Source: Arsenophonus endosymbiont of Aphis craccivora
Lineage (GTDB): Bacteria > Pseudomonadota > Gammaproteobacteria > Enterobacterales > Enterobacteriaceae
Length of the DNA stretch: 64,000 nt
Assembly: GCF_013460135.1 (NCBI RefSeq)
Contig: NZ_CP038155.1
Coordinates: 558,001-622,000, forward strand
Direction: 5' to 3'
Shown here piece after piece: positions 20,825-29,999 of the stretch. Both the position numbers and the translations under genes were made by a program. The notes below the pieces were generated by a model. The model did not search any database, had not been told where the DNA came from, and was given only the letters and a program-made list of their open reading frames with translations. Positions within the stretch are counted from its first letter, which is position 1. The number at the start of each line of letters is the position of its first letter.

Positions 20825-22672
20825 ATGGAGCAAAACCCGCAGTCACAGCTGAAGCTACTAGTTACCAAAGGTAAAGAGCAAGGCTACCTGACCTATGCTG
20901 AGGTCAACGACCATCTGCCGGAAGATATCGTCGATTCAGATCAGATAGAAGATATCATCCAAATGATTAATGATATGGGCATTCAAGTGATGGAAGAAGC
21001 GCCTGATGCCGACGATCTTATTCTGGCAGAAACCGCCACTGATACTGACGATGATGCTGTTGAGGCTGCTGCCCAGGTATTATCCAGTGTTGAAAGTGAA
21101 ATAGGCCGCACAACAGATCCTGTGCGGATGTATATGCGTGAAATGGGCACCGTAGAACTACTGACCCGTGAAGGTGAAATTGATATCGCTAAACGCATCG
21201 AAGATGGCATTAATCAGGTTCAGTTTTCTGTTGCTGAATATCCTGAGGCTATCGCTTATCTATTAGACCAATACGAACTTGTTGAAAAAGGTGAAATCCG
21301 CCTATCTGATATTATTACCGGCTTCGTTGATCCAAACGCCGAAGAGGATTTAGCACCGACAGCAACACATATCGGTTCAGTGTTACCGGCAGAAGCCTTA
21401 AATGATGACGAAGATGAAGATAAAGACGAAGACGACGATAGTGACGACAGTGATGAAAACAATGTCGATCCAGAACTCGCTCGACAGAAATTTTCAGAAA
21501 TTCGTGAGCAATATGAACGTACTTCCATTGAAATCCAAAAAAGTGGCCGTAACCATGCTAATTCAGTAGCAGAAATAGAGCTGTTGTCTGAGATTTTCAA
21601 ACAGTTCCGTTTAGTACCAAAACAGTTTGATTATTTAGTGAACAATATGCGTGATATGATGGAACGTGTTCGTTCTCAAGAACGTCTCATCATGAAACTC
21701 TGTATTGAACAATGCAAGATGCCGAAGAAAAACTTCATTACCCTATTCTCAGGTAATGAAACCAATGGTAATTGGTTAGCTGCGGCAAAAGCAATGAATA
21801 AACCCTGGTCTGAAAAATTAGTTGAAGTCGAAGAAGATATACAACGCTCGTTGCAAAAACTACAACAAATTGAAGAAGAGACTGGTTTAACCATTGAACA
21901 GGTTAAAGATATTAACCGCCGAATGTCTATTGGTGAAGCAAAAGCGCGTCGAGCGAAAAAAGAGATGGTTGAAGCTAACTTACGGTTAGTTATCTCTATT
22001 GCTAAAAAATATACCAATCGTGGCCTTCAATTCCTTGATCTGATCCAGGAAGGTAACATTGGTCTAATGAAAGCGGTTGATAAATTTGAATACCGTCGTG
22101 GCTATAAGTTTTCAACTTATGCAACCTGGTGGATCCGACAGGCGATCACCCGTTCAATTGCTGATCAGGCGCGCACAATCCGTATTCCAGTGCACATGAT
22201 CGAAACGATCAACAAATTGAACCGCATTTCTCGCCACATGTTACAGGAAATGGGTCGTGAACCCTCGCCTGAAGAATTGGCAGAACGCATGTTAATGCCT
22301 GAGGATAAAATCCGTAAAGTACTAAAAATTGCTAAAGAACCTATCTCGATGGAAACACCTATTGGCGATGATGAAGATTCACATCTTGGTGATTTCATTG
22401 AAGATACTACTCTAGAGTTACCGTTAGACTCTGCTACCTCGGAAAGTCTAAGATCAGCTACCCACGAAGTTCTAGCTGGCTTAACGACCCGTGAAGCAAA
22501 AGTTCTGCGCATGCGCTTTGGTATTGATATGAATACGGATCACACGCTAGAGGAAGTGGGTAAACAGTTTGATGTTACTCGCGAGCGAATCCGACAAATA
22601 GAAGCAAAAGCATTACGTAAACTGCGCCATCCAAGTCGTTCAGAAGTGTTACGTAGTTTCCTGGATGAATAA
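20825..22672 (+). CDS. rpoD: RNA polymerase sigma factor RpoD (sigma70)
   Basis: The housekeeping sigma factor, 615 residues from [16 protein letters not shown] (E. coli 613). Regions visible: 1.1, a highly acidic non-conserved spacer (about residues 197-218, D/E-rich), region 2 with [19 protein letters not shown] and [10 protein letters not shown], region 3, and region 4 with the helix-turn-helix [18 protein letters not shown]. An upstream in-frame start at 20804 is rejected because the E. coli leader is the same. Heat-shock or internal promoters inside dnaG were not resolved. A hairpin TTGTTGG/CCAACAA at 20761-20792 lies in the leader. Confidence 0.98.
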   Translation: MEQNPQSQLKLLVTKGKEQGYLTYAEVNDHLPEDIVDSDQIEDIIQMINDMGIQVMEEAPDADDLILAETATDTDDDAVEAAAQVLSSVESEIGRTTDPVRMYMREMGTVELLTREGEIDIAKRIEDGINQVQFSVAEYPEAIAYLLDQYELVEKGEIRLSDIITGFVDPNAEEDLAPTATHIGSVLPAEALNDDEDEDKDEDDDSDDSDENNVDPELARQKFSEIREQYERTSIEIQKSGRNHANSVAEIELLSEIFKQFRLVPKQFDYLVNNMRDMMERVRSQERLIMKLCIEQCKMPKKNFITLFSGNETNGNWLAAAKAMNKPWSEKLVEVEEDIQRSLQKLQQIEEETGLTIEQVKDINRRMSIGEAKARRAKKEMVEANLRLVISIAKKYTNRGLQFLDLIQEGNIGLMKAVDKFEYRRGYKFSTYATWWIRQAITRSIADQARTIRIPVHMIETINKLNRISRHMLQEMGREPSPEELAERMLMPEDKIRKVLKIAKEPISMETPIGDDEDSHLGDFIEDTTLELPLDSATSESLRSATHEVLAGLTTREAKVLRMRFGIDMNTDHTLEEVGKQFDVTRERIRQIEAKALRKLRHPSRSEVLRSFLDE

Positions 22673-22695
22673 CGCTTATTTATCTTTAGCGTAAT

Positions 22696-22725
22696 AAAAA
22701 GCACCTCTAGATAGGTGCTTTTTTA
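22696..22725 (+). terminator. rpoD terminator
   Basis: AAAAAGCACCT and AGGTGCTTTTT pair across a 5-base loop, followed by T6 and ATT. It lies 24 bases after the rpoD stop and is a typical intrinsic terminator ending the rpsU-dnaG-rpoD operon. Confidence 0.9.
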
Positions 22726-23007
22726 TTGATAGTTATGTTAACTCAGCAGATCATGAATAAAAGTTTTAGCTACTGTAATTAGATAACATGTTAAAAACGC
22801 TAACAAAATGTTGCCTAAACACCCTCGATTCAATTTCCAATCTGATATTTAGTTATCCATCAATATTAATTATTGCCAGTTATAGAGCAGAAATGGTTGT
22901 TGTAATTGCACTGATGTCGTCGATAATTGTCGCCACCGCTAGCTGCTGGCCGTTATTGATAAATCAGTTGCCTACAAAGACAAGCAAAATCTGTGGCTTT
23001 AGAATAG
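22726..23007 (+). other. Non-coding region where E. coli has mug
   Basis: Between the rpoD terminator and the tRNA-Ile terminator. In E. coli mug (DNA glycosylase) sits here. I looked for mug residues on both strands and found none. The 89-codon frame on the plus strand at 22788 has no family features and runs into the tRNA terminator, so I do not call a gene. Confidence 0.5.
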
Positions 23008-23032
23008 CAAAAACCACTCATAGAAGAGTGGT
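23008..23032 (-). terminator. tRNA-Ile2 terminator
   Basis: On the minus strand ACCACTC/GAGTGGT form a 7-bp stem with a 6-base loop followed by TTTTTG. It is about 30 bases beyond the 3' end of the tRNA. Confidence 0.75.
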
Positions 23033-23061
23033 ATCAATTGGCTGCTATTATAGCTAAAATT

Positions 23062-23137
23062 TGGTGGCCCCTGCTGGATTTGAACCAGCGACCAAGCGAT
23101 TATGAGTCGCCTGCTCTAACCACTGAGCCAAGGGGCC
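23062..23137 (-). tRNA. ileX: tRNA-Ile2, anticodon CAU (lysidine type, ileX)
   Basis: A 76-base tRNA with encoded CCA. The acceptor stem GGCCCCT/AGGGGCC is perfect. The anticodon loop is CTCATAA (anticodon CAU) and the T arm GCTGG-TTCAAAT-CCAGC is intact. The sequence is nearly identical to E. coli ileX, and its place after rpoD is the same. C34 would be modified to lysidine by TilS so that it reads AUA, so this is tRNA-Ile2 rather than tRNA-Met. Confidence 0.93.
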
Positions 23138-23373
23138 TAAGTGGGGTTCATTATACTTGCTGTTTTAGTGCTGGTCTAGTCTTTATAAATCATATGCTTG
23201 TTTTATAAACAAAATCAGTGAAATTAATGATTTTGCTGTGTGTAATTTATTTATTAACTATTTCAGTTTAAGTTCATGGCCAATAACTGAACAAAAATAA
23301 CTTATTGATAAATTTGCATTCAAAAGTTAACAGACAAGTTATGGATGAAATATAAACTAACTCATTATTGATG

Positions 23374-24428
23374 GGCTTTGTTGAATAAATCAGAATTAGC
23401 CGACAGGATGGCTCCCTCTGCTACAGCTGTTATCCGATCCTGACGCTGTGTGGCATACCCAACAACGTCATACGGTTCAGCGCTTTGACCATCGCCATTA
23501 CTTCACCTACCTGAGCCTCATAGTCACGCAGCCTCAGATGGCCACCCAGCAAAGTTTTTATGCGGAACATCGCTGTTTCTGCCACTGAACGCCGGTGATA
23601 ACCCACTTTCTTTTTCCACATATCATTACTCCTGCTCAGACGCTGATTCGCCACCGCATGGTTACGTTCATGGTACTTGTCCTGCCAGTATTTCGCTCTG
23701 CTTCGCGGCGGGATAAGGGGCCTGATTTTCTTTCTTAGCAACGCGTCGTGGCAGTAACAGGCGTCATAAGCACCGTCTGCTGACACTTCCCTGATTTTCC
23801 GGTGGGTTTGGTTAATCAGGCCCGGCAGTGCCTGCGCATCTGTCGTTCCGCTGAGCGATAAGTTGGCACAGATAATCTCATGAGTCACACTGTCTGCTGC
23901 CAGATGAAGCTTGCGCCACACTCTTCGTCTGTCAGCCCCATGCTGCCTGACTTTCCTTTCACCTTCGCCAAAGACCTTCAGACCGGTACTGTCGATGACC
24001 AGATGCGAGATTTCACCACGCGTTGGCGTTTTTATGCTGATGTTGACGCTCTTTGCTCGTCTGCTGACCAGCGAGTAGTCCGGACAGCACAGCGGCAAAG
24101 ACATGAGTTTAAAAATCGAATCAACGAAGCCCTGTAATGCCAGGAGCGACAGGTTAAACACACGCTTCATCATCAGGACAGTGGTAACAGCCATATCGCT
24201 GTAGTAAAGCGGCCGGCCACGACCTTCAGGCGAAGAACTGTCAGTCCATCCAGCGATGGCCGACTCATCAAGCCAGACCGTCAGGGAACCGCGTTGTCTG
24301 AGTGCCTTGTTGTACGCGGGCCAGTTGGTAATTTTAAACTTTTGCTTTGCCATGGGGACCTGATGTTGAAACGAATTTAGCGATCAGCTCCGCCAATCAC
24401 CTAAAAGTTCGATTTATTCAACAAAGCC
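23374..24428 (-). mobile_element. IS903-type insertion sequence, copy 4, intact but without target duplication
   Basis: A 1055-base element with both perfect 18-bp inverted repeats and an uninterrupted transposase. The flanking nonamers do not match (TTATTGATG left, TTTATTTAT right), so this position probably arose by recombination between IS copies. It separates ileX from htpX, which are far apart in E. coli. Confidence 0.93.
23430..24353 (-). CDS. IS903-type transposase (copy 4)
   Basis: 307 residues with the DDE triad at 121, 193 and 259. It carries several substitutions from the consensus: Leu71, Arg133, Asn164, Arg219, Gln224 and Val285. Leu71 is shared with copy 7, Arg133 with copy 6, and Arg219/Gln224 with copy 3, a mosaic pattern suggesting gene conversion. 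Activity is uncertain. Confidence 0.93.
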   Translation of the reverse strand: MAKQKFKITNWPAYNKALRQRGSLTVWLDESAIAGWTDSSSPEGRGRPLYYSDMAVTTVLMMKRVFNLSLLALQGFVDSIFKLMSLPLCCPDYSLVSRRAKSVNISIKTPTRGEISHLVIDSTGLKVFGEGERKVRQHGADRRRVWRKLHLAADSVTHEIICANLSLSGTTDAQALPGLINQTHRKIREVSADGAYDACYCHDALLRKKIRPLIPPRSRAKYWQDKYHERNHAVANQRLSRSNDMWKKKVGYHRRSVAETAMFRIKTLLGGHLRLRDYEAQVGEVMAMVKALNRMTLLGMPHSVRIG

Positions 24429-24786
24429 TTTATTTATATAATAACATTTAATGTTTTTTAGCATATTATTAATTAGGTGTTATTCACTTCATGAGTTGTT
24501 ATTAATGTGATGATTAATTAATAAAATATGGATATTATTTTTTTTGCTGACTAGTTAAGTCGTTTTTGCTTAGCTAAACCAATTTTTTAATTCATTGAGT
24601 AAAAAAAGAAGCCATCATTGACCCGCATACGGTTATTTTGTATAGTTTTTAACTATAGTGGTTTATAGAAAACAATAAGTTATATAAGAAAATTGTTGTT
24701 TTAAGATAATAAAAATGCCAGTTTGTGCTAGTTTTTTGTAAAAATGTAAAGTTGAGTGTTTTTTTCATATCTGCACAACAAAGGGC

Positions 24787-24816
24787 TTGACAAGTAGTTA
24801 AAAAACATTATTTATA
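24787..24816 (+). promoter_or_regulatory. Candidate htpX promoter in a 440-base AT-rich leader
   Basis: TTGACA at 24787-24792 and TTTATA at 24811-24816 (18-base spacing), about 50 bases before the htpX ATG. Upstream at 24738-24750 two GTAAA pentamers are 3 bases apart, reminiscent of a CpxR box but with short spacing, so CpxR control is only a suggestion. The rest of 24429-24786 is AT-rich and shows no gene. Confidence 0.5.
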
Positions 24817-24866
24817 TTACTAATTTAATGTTAATCATTGTTAATTAATAAAGGAAAGCAATTTTT

Positions 24867-25751
24867 ATGATGCGAATAGCCTTGTTTTTACTTACAAACT
24901 TGGCAGTAATGTTTGTATTTGGAATTATTTTGAGTTTGACCGGCATCCAGGGACAAAGCGTTCCATGGCTAATGATTATGGCTGGTCTTTTTGGTTTTGG
25001 TGGCTCATTTATCTCATTATTGATGTCAAAATGGATGGCATTACGTTCTGTTGGTGGGCAGGTGATTGAAAGTCCGACAACAGAAACGGAACATTGGTTG
25101 TTAAATACCGTCAAGCGTCAGGCTGATCAAGCTGGCATAAAAATGCCAGAAGTTGCTATTTATCATGCACCCGATATTAACGCTTTTGCCACCGGGGCTC
25201 GTCGTGATGCGTCATTGGTTGCTGTTAGTACAGGTTTGTTAGAAAGTATGGGACCTGATGAAGCCGAAGCGGTTATCGCCCATGAGATCAGCCATATAGC
25301 AAATGGTGATATGGTAACAATGACTTTATTACAAGGAGTAGTGAATACTTTTGTCATTTTTATTTCACGCATCATTGCTCAGCTGGCGTCTGGATTTTTA
25401 TCAAATAGTAATAATGACAATGAAAGTAGCCAGGGTAATCCAATGATTTACTTTGCGGTATCAATGGTGTTAGAAATTTTATTTGGTATTTTGGCCAGTA
25501 TTATTACTATGTGGTTCTCGCGTTATCGTGAATTCCGTGCAGATGCAGGTTCGGCGCATTTAGTGGGTAGAGAAAAAATGATTGCTGCATTACAGCGTTT
25601 GAAAACAAGTTATGAACCTCAGGAAGCTGGCAGTATGATGGCTTTTTGCATCAACGGACGTTCTAAATCTTTTAGTGAGTTGTTTTTATCCCATCCTCCT
25701 CTTGATAAGCGCATTGAAGCTTTACGTATGGGCACTTATCTTAATCGGTAA
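24867..25751 (+). CDS. htpX: HtpX membrane zinc metalloprotease
   Basis: An inner-membrane M48 protease that works with FtsH in membrane protein quality control. 294 residues (E. coli 293). Two N-terminal membrane segments are followed by the zinc motif His139-Glu140-x-x-His143 ([13 protein letters not shown]), two further hydrophobic segments, and the third ligand Glu222 (YREFRADAG). A strong ribosome site AAAGGAAAG precedes ATGATG. Heat-shock or envelope stress control is known for the family. It ends with its own terminator. Confidence 0.96.
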   Translation: MMRIALFLLTNLAVMFVFGIILSLTGIQGQSVPWLMIMAGLFGFGGSFISLLMSKWMALRSVGGQVIESPTTETEHWLLNTVKRQADQAGIKMPEVAIYHAPDINAFATGARRDASLVAVSTGLLESMGPDEAEAVIAHEISHIANGDMVTMTLLQGVVNTFVIFISRIIAQLASGFLSNSNNDNESSQGNPMIYFAVSMVLEILFGILASIITMWFSRYREFRADAGSAHLVGREKMIAALQRLKTSYEPQEAGSMMAFCINGRSKSFSELFLSHPPLDKRIEALRMGTYLNR

Positions 25752-25761
25752 AACAATAATC

Positions 25762-25790
25762 AATCCCACCTGATGATGTGGGATTTTTTA
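25762..25790 (+). terminator. htpX terminator
   Basis: AATCCCAC/GTGGGATT form an 8-bp stem with an 8-base loop followed by TTTTTATT. It is 10 bases after the htpX stop and immediately before the convergent yecF stop. Confidence 0.85.
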
Positions 25791-26012
25791 TTAACTTCGA
25801 TAGGCTGTTTTGATTTGTTTGATTATTCGTTGAAAAACTTCTGCTTGTTTAGGATCTTGCATAGCAAGAATTTCTTTTTCCATATTGAGTATAGCTCTTC
25901 CCGCATCGGCTTGATTTAGCGCTTTTAATATATAGGTTATAAAAGTATTCAAGCAACTAATTTCAGTAGCAATGGTTTCCGTATCCGGTCTACTCGAGCA
26001 ATCATTTGTCAT
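25791..26012 (-). CDS. yecF: YecF, DUF2594 family small protein
   Basis: 73 residues, closely like E. coli YecF (74): shared segments include EISCLN near residue 18, QADAGRAILNMEKEI and RIIKQIKTAYR at the end. Function is unknown. It is predicted soluble and helical. In E. coli it sits near sdiA/uvrY; here it is convergent with htpX, so the local order is rearranged. Confidence 0.88.
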   Translation of the reverse strand: MTNDCSSRPDTETIATEISCLNTFITYILKALNQADAGRAILNMEKEILAMQDPKQAEVFQRIIKQIKTAYRS

Positions 26013-26359
26013 TTTTTTGCCTCAATGAATTAAAAAATAAAGCAATAATTAATTTGGCGTATTTTACACAGTTGTGTAATTTTACATACCTCTTTATACA
26101 ACTTTTTTAATTTAAATAATGTATTTAATATTATATTAACTATTTGATTTTAGTTTCTATAATATCTTGTGATTGCAATTATGTCGGACCTTTAAATGGC
26201 GAAGAATGGTAATCGAAAACAGGGTTGCTGTTAGGTGCAGCGATTGTTGCCATTTAGGTAAAAATATTTAATTTATCCATGTAAAGATATTCACAATTAT
26301 TTTATCACTTTTATCTTATACTTTAAAAGTTGGAATAAAAATTTTCAGATGGATGTGGT
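26013..26359 (+). other. AT-rich gap between yecF and the broken usp gene
   Basis: About 350 bases. A possible coding relic near 26196-26260 starts ATGGCGAAGAATGG and, after a one-base frame change, would read LLLGAAIVAI, a hydrophobic anchor-like segment. It stops at once in every frame. I could not assign it. The rest should hold the usp promoter. Confidence 0.4.
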
Positions 26360-26417
26360 ATGTATAAAGTTATTTTAGTAGCTGTTGATATTGCTCAAGA
26401 AGAACTAACGAGTAAAG

Positions 26418-27472
26418 GGCTTTGTTGAATAAATCGAACTTTTAGGTGATTGGCGGAGCTGATCGCTAAATTCGTTTCAACATCAGGTCCCCATGGCAAA
26501 GCAAAAGTTTAAAATTACCAACTGGCCCGCGTACAACAAGGCACTCAGACAACGCGGTTCCCTGACGGTCTGGCTTGATGAGTCGGCCATCGCTGGATGG
26601 ACTGACAGTTCTTCGCCTGAAGGTCGTGGCCGGCCGCTTTACTACAGCGATATGGCTGTTACCACTGTCCTGATGATGAAGCGTGTGTTTAACCTGTCGC
26701 TCCGGGCATTACAGGGCTTCGTTGATTCGATTTTTAAACTCATGTCTTTGCCGCTGTGCTGTCCGGACTACTCGCTGGTCAGCAGACGAGCAAAGAGCGT
26801 CAACATCAGCATAAAAACGCCAACGCGTGGTGAAATCTCGCATCTGGTCATCGACAGTACCGGTCTGAAGGTCTTTGGCGAAGGTGAATGGAAAGTCAGG
26901 CAGCATGGGGCTGACAGACGAAGAGTGTGGCGCAAGCTTCATCTGGCAGCAGACAGTGTGAATCATGAGATTATCTGTGCCGACTTATCGCTCAGCGGAA
27001 CGACAGATGCGCAGGCACTGCCGGGCCTGATTAACCAAACCCACCGGAAAATCAGGGAAGTGTCAGCAGACGGTGCTTATTACGCCTGTTACTGCCACGA
27101 TGCGTTGCTAAGAAAGAAAATCAGGCCCCTTATCCCGCCGCGAAGCGGAGCGAAATACTGGCCGGACAAGTACCATGAACGTAACCATGCGGTGGCGAAT
27201 CAGCGTCTGAGCAGGAGTAATGATATGTGGAAAAAGAAAGTGGGTTATCACCGGCGTTCAGTGGCAGAAACAGCGATGTTCCGCATAAAAACTTTGCTGG
27301 GTGGCCATCTGAGGCTGCGTGACTATGAGGCTCAGGTAGGTGAAGCAATGGCGATGGTCAAAGCGCTGAACCGTATGACGTTGTTGGGTATGCCACACAG
27401 CGTCAGGATCGGATAACAGCTGTAGCAGAGGGAGCCATCCTGGCGGCTAATTCTGATTTATTCAACAAAGCC
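26418..27472 (+). mobile_element. IS903-type insertion sequence, copy 5, inside a usp gene
   Basis: 1055 bases, perfect 18-bp inverted repeats, and a perfect 9-bp target duplication CGAGTAAAG at 26409-26417 and 27473-27481. The transposase frame is uninterrupted. The insertion splits a UspF-type gene after codon 19. Confidence 0.97.
26493..27416 (+). CDS. IS903-type transposase (copy 5)
   Basis: 307 residues with Asp121, Asp193 and Glu259 present. Private or rare changes are Tyr197 for Asp in SADGAYY, close to the second catalytic Asp, and Asn157 for Thr, shared with copy 7. The frame is intact, but Tyr197 might weaken activity. Confidence 0.94.
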   Translation: MAKQKFKITNWPAYNKALRQRGSLTVWLDESAIAGWTDSSSPEGRGRPLYYSDMAVTTVLMMKRVFNLSLRALQGFVDSIFKLMSLPLCCPDYSLVSRRAKSVNISIKTPTRGEISHLVIDSTGLKVFGEGEWKVRQHGADRRRVWRKLHLAADSVNHEIICADLSLSGTTDAQALPGLINQTHRKIREVSADGAYYACYCHDALLRKKIRPLIPPRSGAKYWPDKYHERNHAVANQRLSRSNDMWKKKVGYHRRSVAETAMFRIKTLLGGHLRLRDYEAQVGEAMAMVKALNRMTLLGMPHSVRIG

Positions 27473-27994
27473 CGAGTAAAGCTATACGACAGGCTGTAAA
27501 GTTTGCTAAAGTTTCAAGAGCTAAACTAAATTTTATTCATGTATTGCCTATCTCATCTGCAATCATAAATGCTTATGCTTTGGGATATATGGAAATAAAA
27601 GATCGTGCCACCCTAAAAGCAGAGGATGATATGCAAAACCTACTTGAACCGATCGATCTACCCGCTGATCGCCTGGTGGCTATACTATTGCTTTTGGTTC
27701 TCCGCGTGATGAAATTGTCAGTCGAGCGGAAGAAATTAACGCTGATATCATCATTCTTGGTTCAAGAAGTCCCAATATCACAACTCATCTGTTAGGTTCG
27801 ACAGCAGCGGGTGTTGTACGTTATGCAAAAACCTATGTACTGGTGGGGAGATAACAATCAATCATCAAAATTACAAGTTAATTATTTATTATTTTAACAG
27901 CTAATTTGATCAATTTTATGGCTTTAGTGTGAAGTATTTTATATTAATGATAAAGGAAACTAAGATTTAGTGCTTATCGTTTGAAGGAGTAAAT

Positions 27995-28432
27995 ATGTAT
28001 AAAATAATTCTCGTTCCAATTGATATCTCAGAAAAAGAACTAATAAAAAAAGCACTCAAACATGCGCTTTATATTGCTAGATTATCTGATGCTAAATTGC
28101 ATTTCTTGCATGTTGCCCCTGATATGTCTCGTTATTCAATGAGTTATAGTTATCATTATGATTTATTAGCTAATTTTGCCAAGAAAACGATCGAAAGTTC
28201 AGAAAAACAATTAAAACAAATAGTTAAGCATATTGACTACCATAAAGAAAAAATTTCTTACTCGGTGGAGATGGGGTCACCTAGAGATAAAGTTTTATCA
28301 GAAGCAGAAAAAATAGGTGCTGATTTGATAGTAGTTGGCTCCCGTCGACCAAATATTGCCACGCATTTGCTAGGTTCGAATGCTTCGGCTATTGTTTCTA
28401 ATGCCACGATTTCGATATTGATAGTTCGGTAG
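27995..28432 (+). CDS. uspF: Universal stress protein, UspF/UspG type
   Basis: 145 residues, one Usp domain, resembling E. coli UspF (144) throughout: IILVPIDISEKEL at the N-terminus, LHFLHVAPDMS, and the nucleotide-binding G-x2-G-x9-G(S) type C-terminal motif (VVGSRRPNIATHLLGSNAS). Such proteins bind ATP and support adhesion or stress survival. A GAAGGAG ribosome site lies before the ATG. It is a tandem paralogue of the broken usp gene upstream. Confidence 0.9.
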   Translation: MYKIILVPIDISEKELIKKALKHALYIARLSDAKLHFLHVAPDMSRYSMSYSYHYDLLANFAKKTIESSEKQLKQIVKHIDYHKEKISYSVEMGSPRDKVLSEAEKIGADLIVVGSRRPNIATHLLGSNASAIVSNATISILIVR

Positions 28433-28667
28433 CTAATATTATTATAATGCAAAAAATTAGTTAATTTACCTGCTTTTTAGTTAAGTTAATTATAGTAAAT
28501 GAAAAAAATCGTAGTGATTATTCGTTGTTGTAAATTAGATTATTTGTGAAGAGTATTGCTAATTTTGATCTAAAAAGAGCGCTATTAATTATGTTGTCTG
28601 CTATTGAGCAATAACTTAATTGTTATTATTACTATTAATAAAATTATGCAGGTTTATAGGCTACAAC

Positions 28668-29465
28668 ATGGAATATATTGAATCTAATTATCATACTGCA
28701 ACAAAAAGGCAGAGAAAAATGACTCGCCTTTGTATTCAATGCGCTCAGCTCCTTTTTCAACATGGCGCTGAAAGTATGTTAGTGGAACAATTATCAACCC
28801 GATTAGGTATTGCCTTAGGCGTGGATCAAGTTGATAGCGCAATATCTTCTAATGCGATTGTTTTAACAACTGTAATTAACGGTCTCTGTATGACGTCCAC
28901 TCGTAAAAATATTGATCATGGTATAAATATGCATGTGGTAACTAAGGTTCAGCATACGGTGATATTGGCTGAATATAAATTGTTAGATTGCGATAAGGTT
29001 CAGCAGCGTCTGGCTGAAATAAAACCACTACGTTATCCTCGTTGGTTACTAGTGCTTATGATCGGATTATCCTGTGGCTGTTTTTGTAAGCTGAATGGGG
29101 GTGGCTGGGATGGCTGCTTTGTCACTTTTATTGCCAGCGGTTGTGCAATGTACATTCGACAAATTCTTACAGCCCAATATATGAATCCATTGATTAATTT
29201 TTGTATTACCGCCTTTGTGGCTACTACAGTATCTGGTTTTGTATTAAATATTCCTTATTTTTCCAATGCATCGACGATTTCAATGGCAGCCAGTGTTTTA
29301 CTGTTAGTTCCTGGATTTCCATTAATTAATTCTGTGGCAGATATGTTTAAAGGTCATATTAATACTGGATTAGCGCGTTGGGCAATGGCGAGTTTGCTGA
29401 CATTAGCGACTTGTATCGGTATAACCATGGCTATGGCGGTTTGGGGATTAAGAAATTGGGCATAA
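28668..29465 (+). CDS. yjjP: YjjP, ThrE-family exporter subunit
   Basis: 265 residues from [11 protein letters not shown]. coli YjjP is 256. With YjjB it forms a split ThrE-type transporter reported to export succinate. A soluble N-terminal domain ([23 protein letters not shown]) is followed by about five membrane helices from residue 130, including [20 protein letters not shown]. The longer frame from 28620 adds an unmatched hydrophobic leader without a ribosome site, so I start at 28668. The stop overlaps the yjjB start by 10 bases. Confidence 0.9.
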   Translation: MEYIESNYHTATKRQRKMTRLCIQCAQLLFQHGAESMLVEQLSTRLGIALGVDQVDSAISSNAIVLTTVINGLCMTSTRKNIDHGINMHVVTKVQHTVILAEYKLLDCDKVQQRLAEIKPLRYPRWLLVLMIGLSCGCFCKLNGGGWDGCFVTFIASGCAMYIRQILTAQYMNPLINFCITAFVATTVSGFVLNIPYFSNASTISMAASVLLLVPGFPLINSVADMFKGHINTGLARWAMASLLTLATCIGITMAMAVWGLRNWA

Positions 29466-29926
29466 TATTTTTACTCACCTTAATTGAAAAAATGTTATTA
29501 GCTGCCATACCTGCAGCCGGTTTTGCTATGGTCTTTAATGTGCCAGTACGGGCGTTAAAATATTGTGCTTTGCTGGGAGCTATAGGTTATGGTTTTCGTA
29601 TGATACTGATGGAAATGAGCTTTAGTATTGAATGGACAAGTTTTTGCGCGGCAATTTTAATTGGCATTATTGGTATTCAATGGTCACGCTGGTGGTTGGC
29701 ACATCCCAAAGTGTTTACTGTTGCTGCGATTATTCCTATGTTTCCAGGTATAAGTGCTTATATAGCGATGATATCGTTAGTAAAAATTGCTCATTTGGGC
29801 TATAACGCTGAGTTACTTGAGACATTAGTAACACATTTCTTTAAAACCTTATTTATTGTCGGTGCTTTATCGGTTGGTTTATCTATTCCTGGACTATGGT
29901 TATATCGTAAGCGTCCACGAGTTTAA
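29456..29926 (+). CDS. yjjB: YjjB, ThrE-family exporter subunit
   Basis: 156 residues from a TTG start that aligns with E. coli YjjB (157; MGVIEFLL versus LGIIFLL here). About four membrane helices, with conserved [19 protein letters not shown] and [17 protein letters not shown], ending LYRKRPRV. It overlaps the end of yjjP by 10 bases, so translation is probably coupled. An earlier ATG at 29378 lies deep inside yjjP and was not used. Its stop overlaps the convergent 58-codon gene by 4 bases. Confidence 0.88.
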   Translation: MGIIFLLTLIEKMLLAAIPAAGFAMVFNVPVRALKYCALLGAIGYGFRMILMEMSFSIEWTSFCAAILIGIIGIQWSRWWLAHPKVFTVAAIIPMFPGISAYIAMISLVKIAHLGYNAELLETLVTHFFKTLFIVGALSVGLSIPGLWLYRKRPRV

Positions 29927-29999
29927 TCTGGTATTGAATTTAAGGTAATATCAAATTGTTGCTCACCTGATATTATAATTTGAATATTAAGTTCTTCTT

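Larger units (their letters stand above)
26360..27854 (+). pseudogene. UspF-type universal stress protein, split by IS903 copy 5 and frameshifted
   Basis: Codons 1-19 (MYKVILVAVDIAQEELTSK) precede the IS and the rest resumes at 27473 after the duplicated CGAGTAAAG. Joining the parts restores the frame through ...LNFIHVLPISSAI.... A second, independent frameshift near 27670-27685 separates it from the C-terminal half GSPRDEIVSRAEE...ILGSRSPNITTHLLGSTAA. The intact paralogue 140 bases downstream has the same layout, so the pair arose by tandem duplication. Even without the IS the gene would be broken. Confidence 0.9.

Noticed and set aside
20983-22512. Long antisense frames inside rpoD
   Set aside because: Serine-rich shadows of the conserved sigma factor coding strand.
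22788-23057. 89-codon frame between rpoD and ileX
   Set aside because: Runs through the tRNA terminator hairpin and shows no recognisable protein features.
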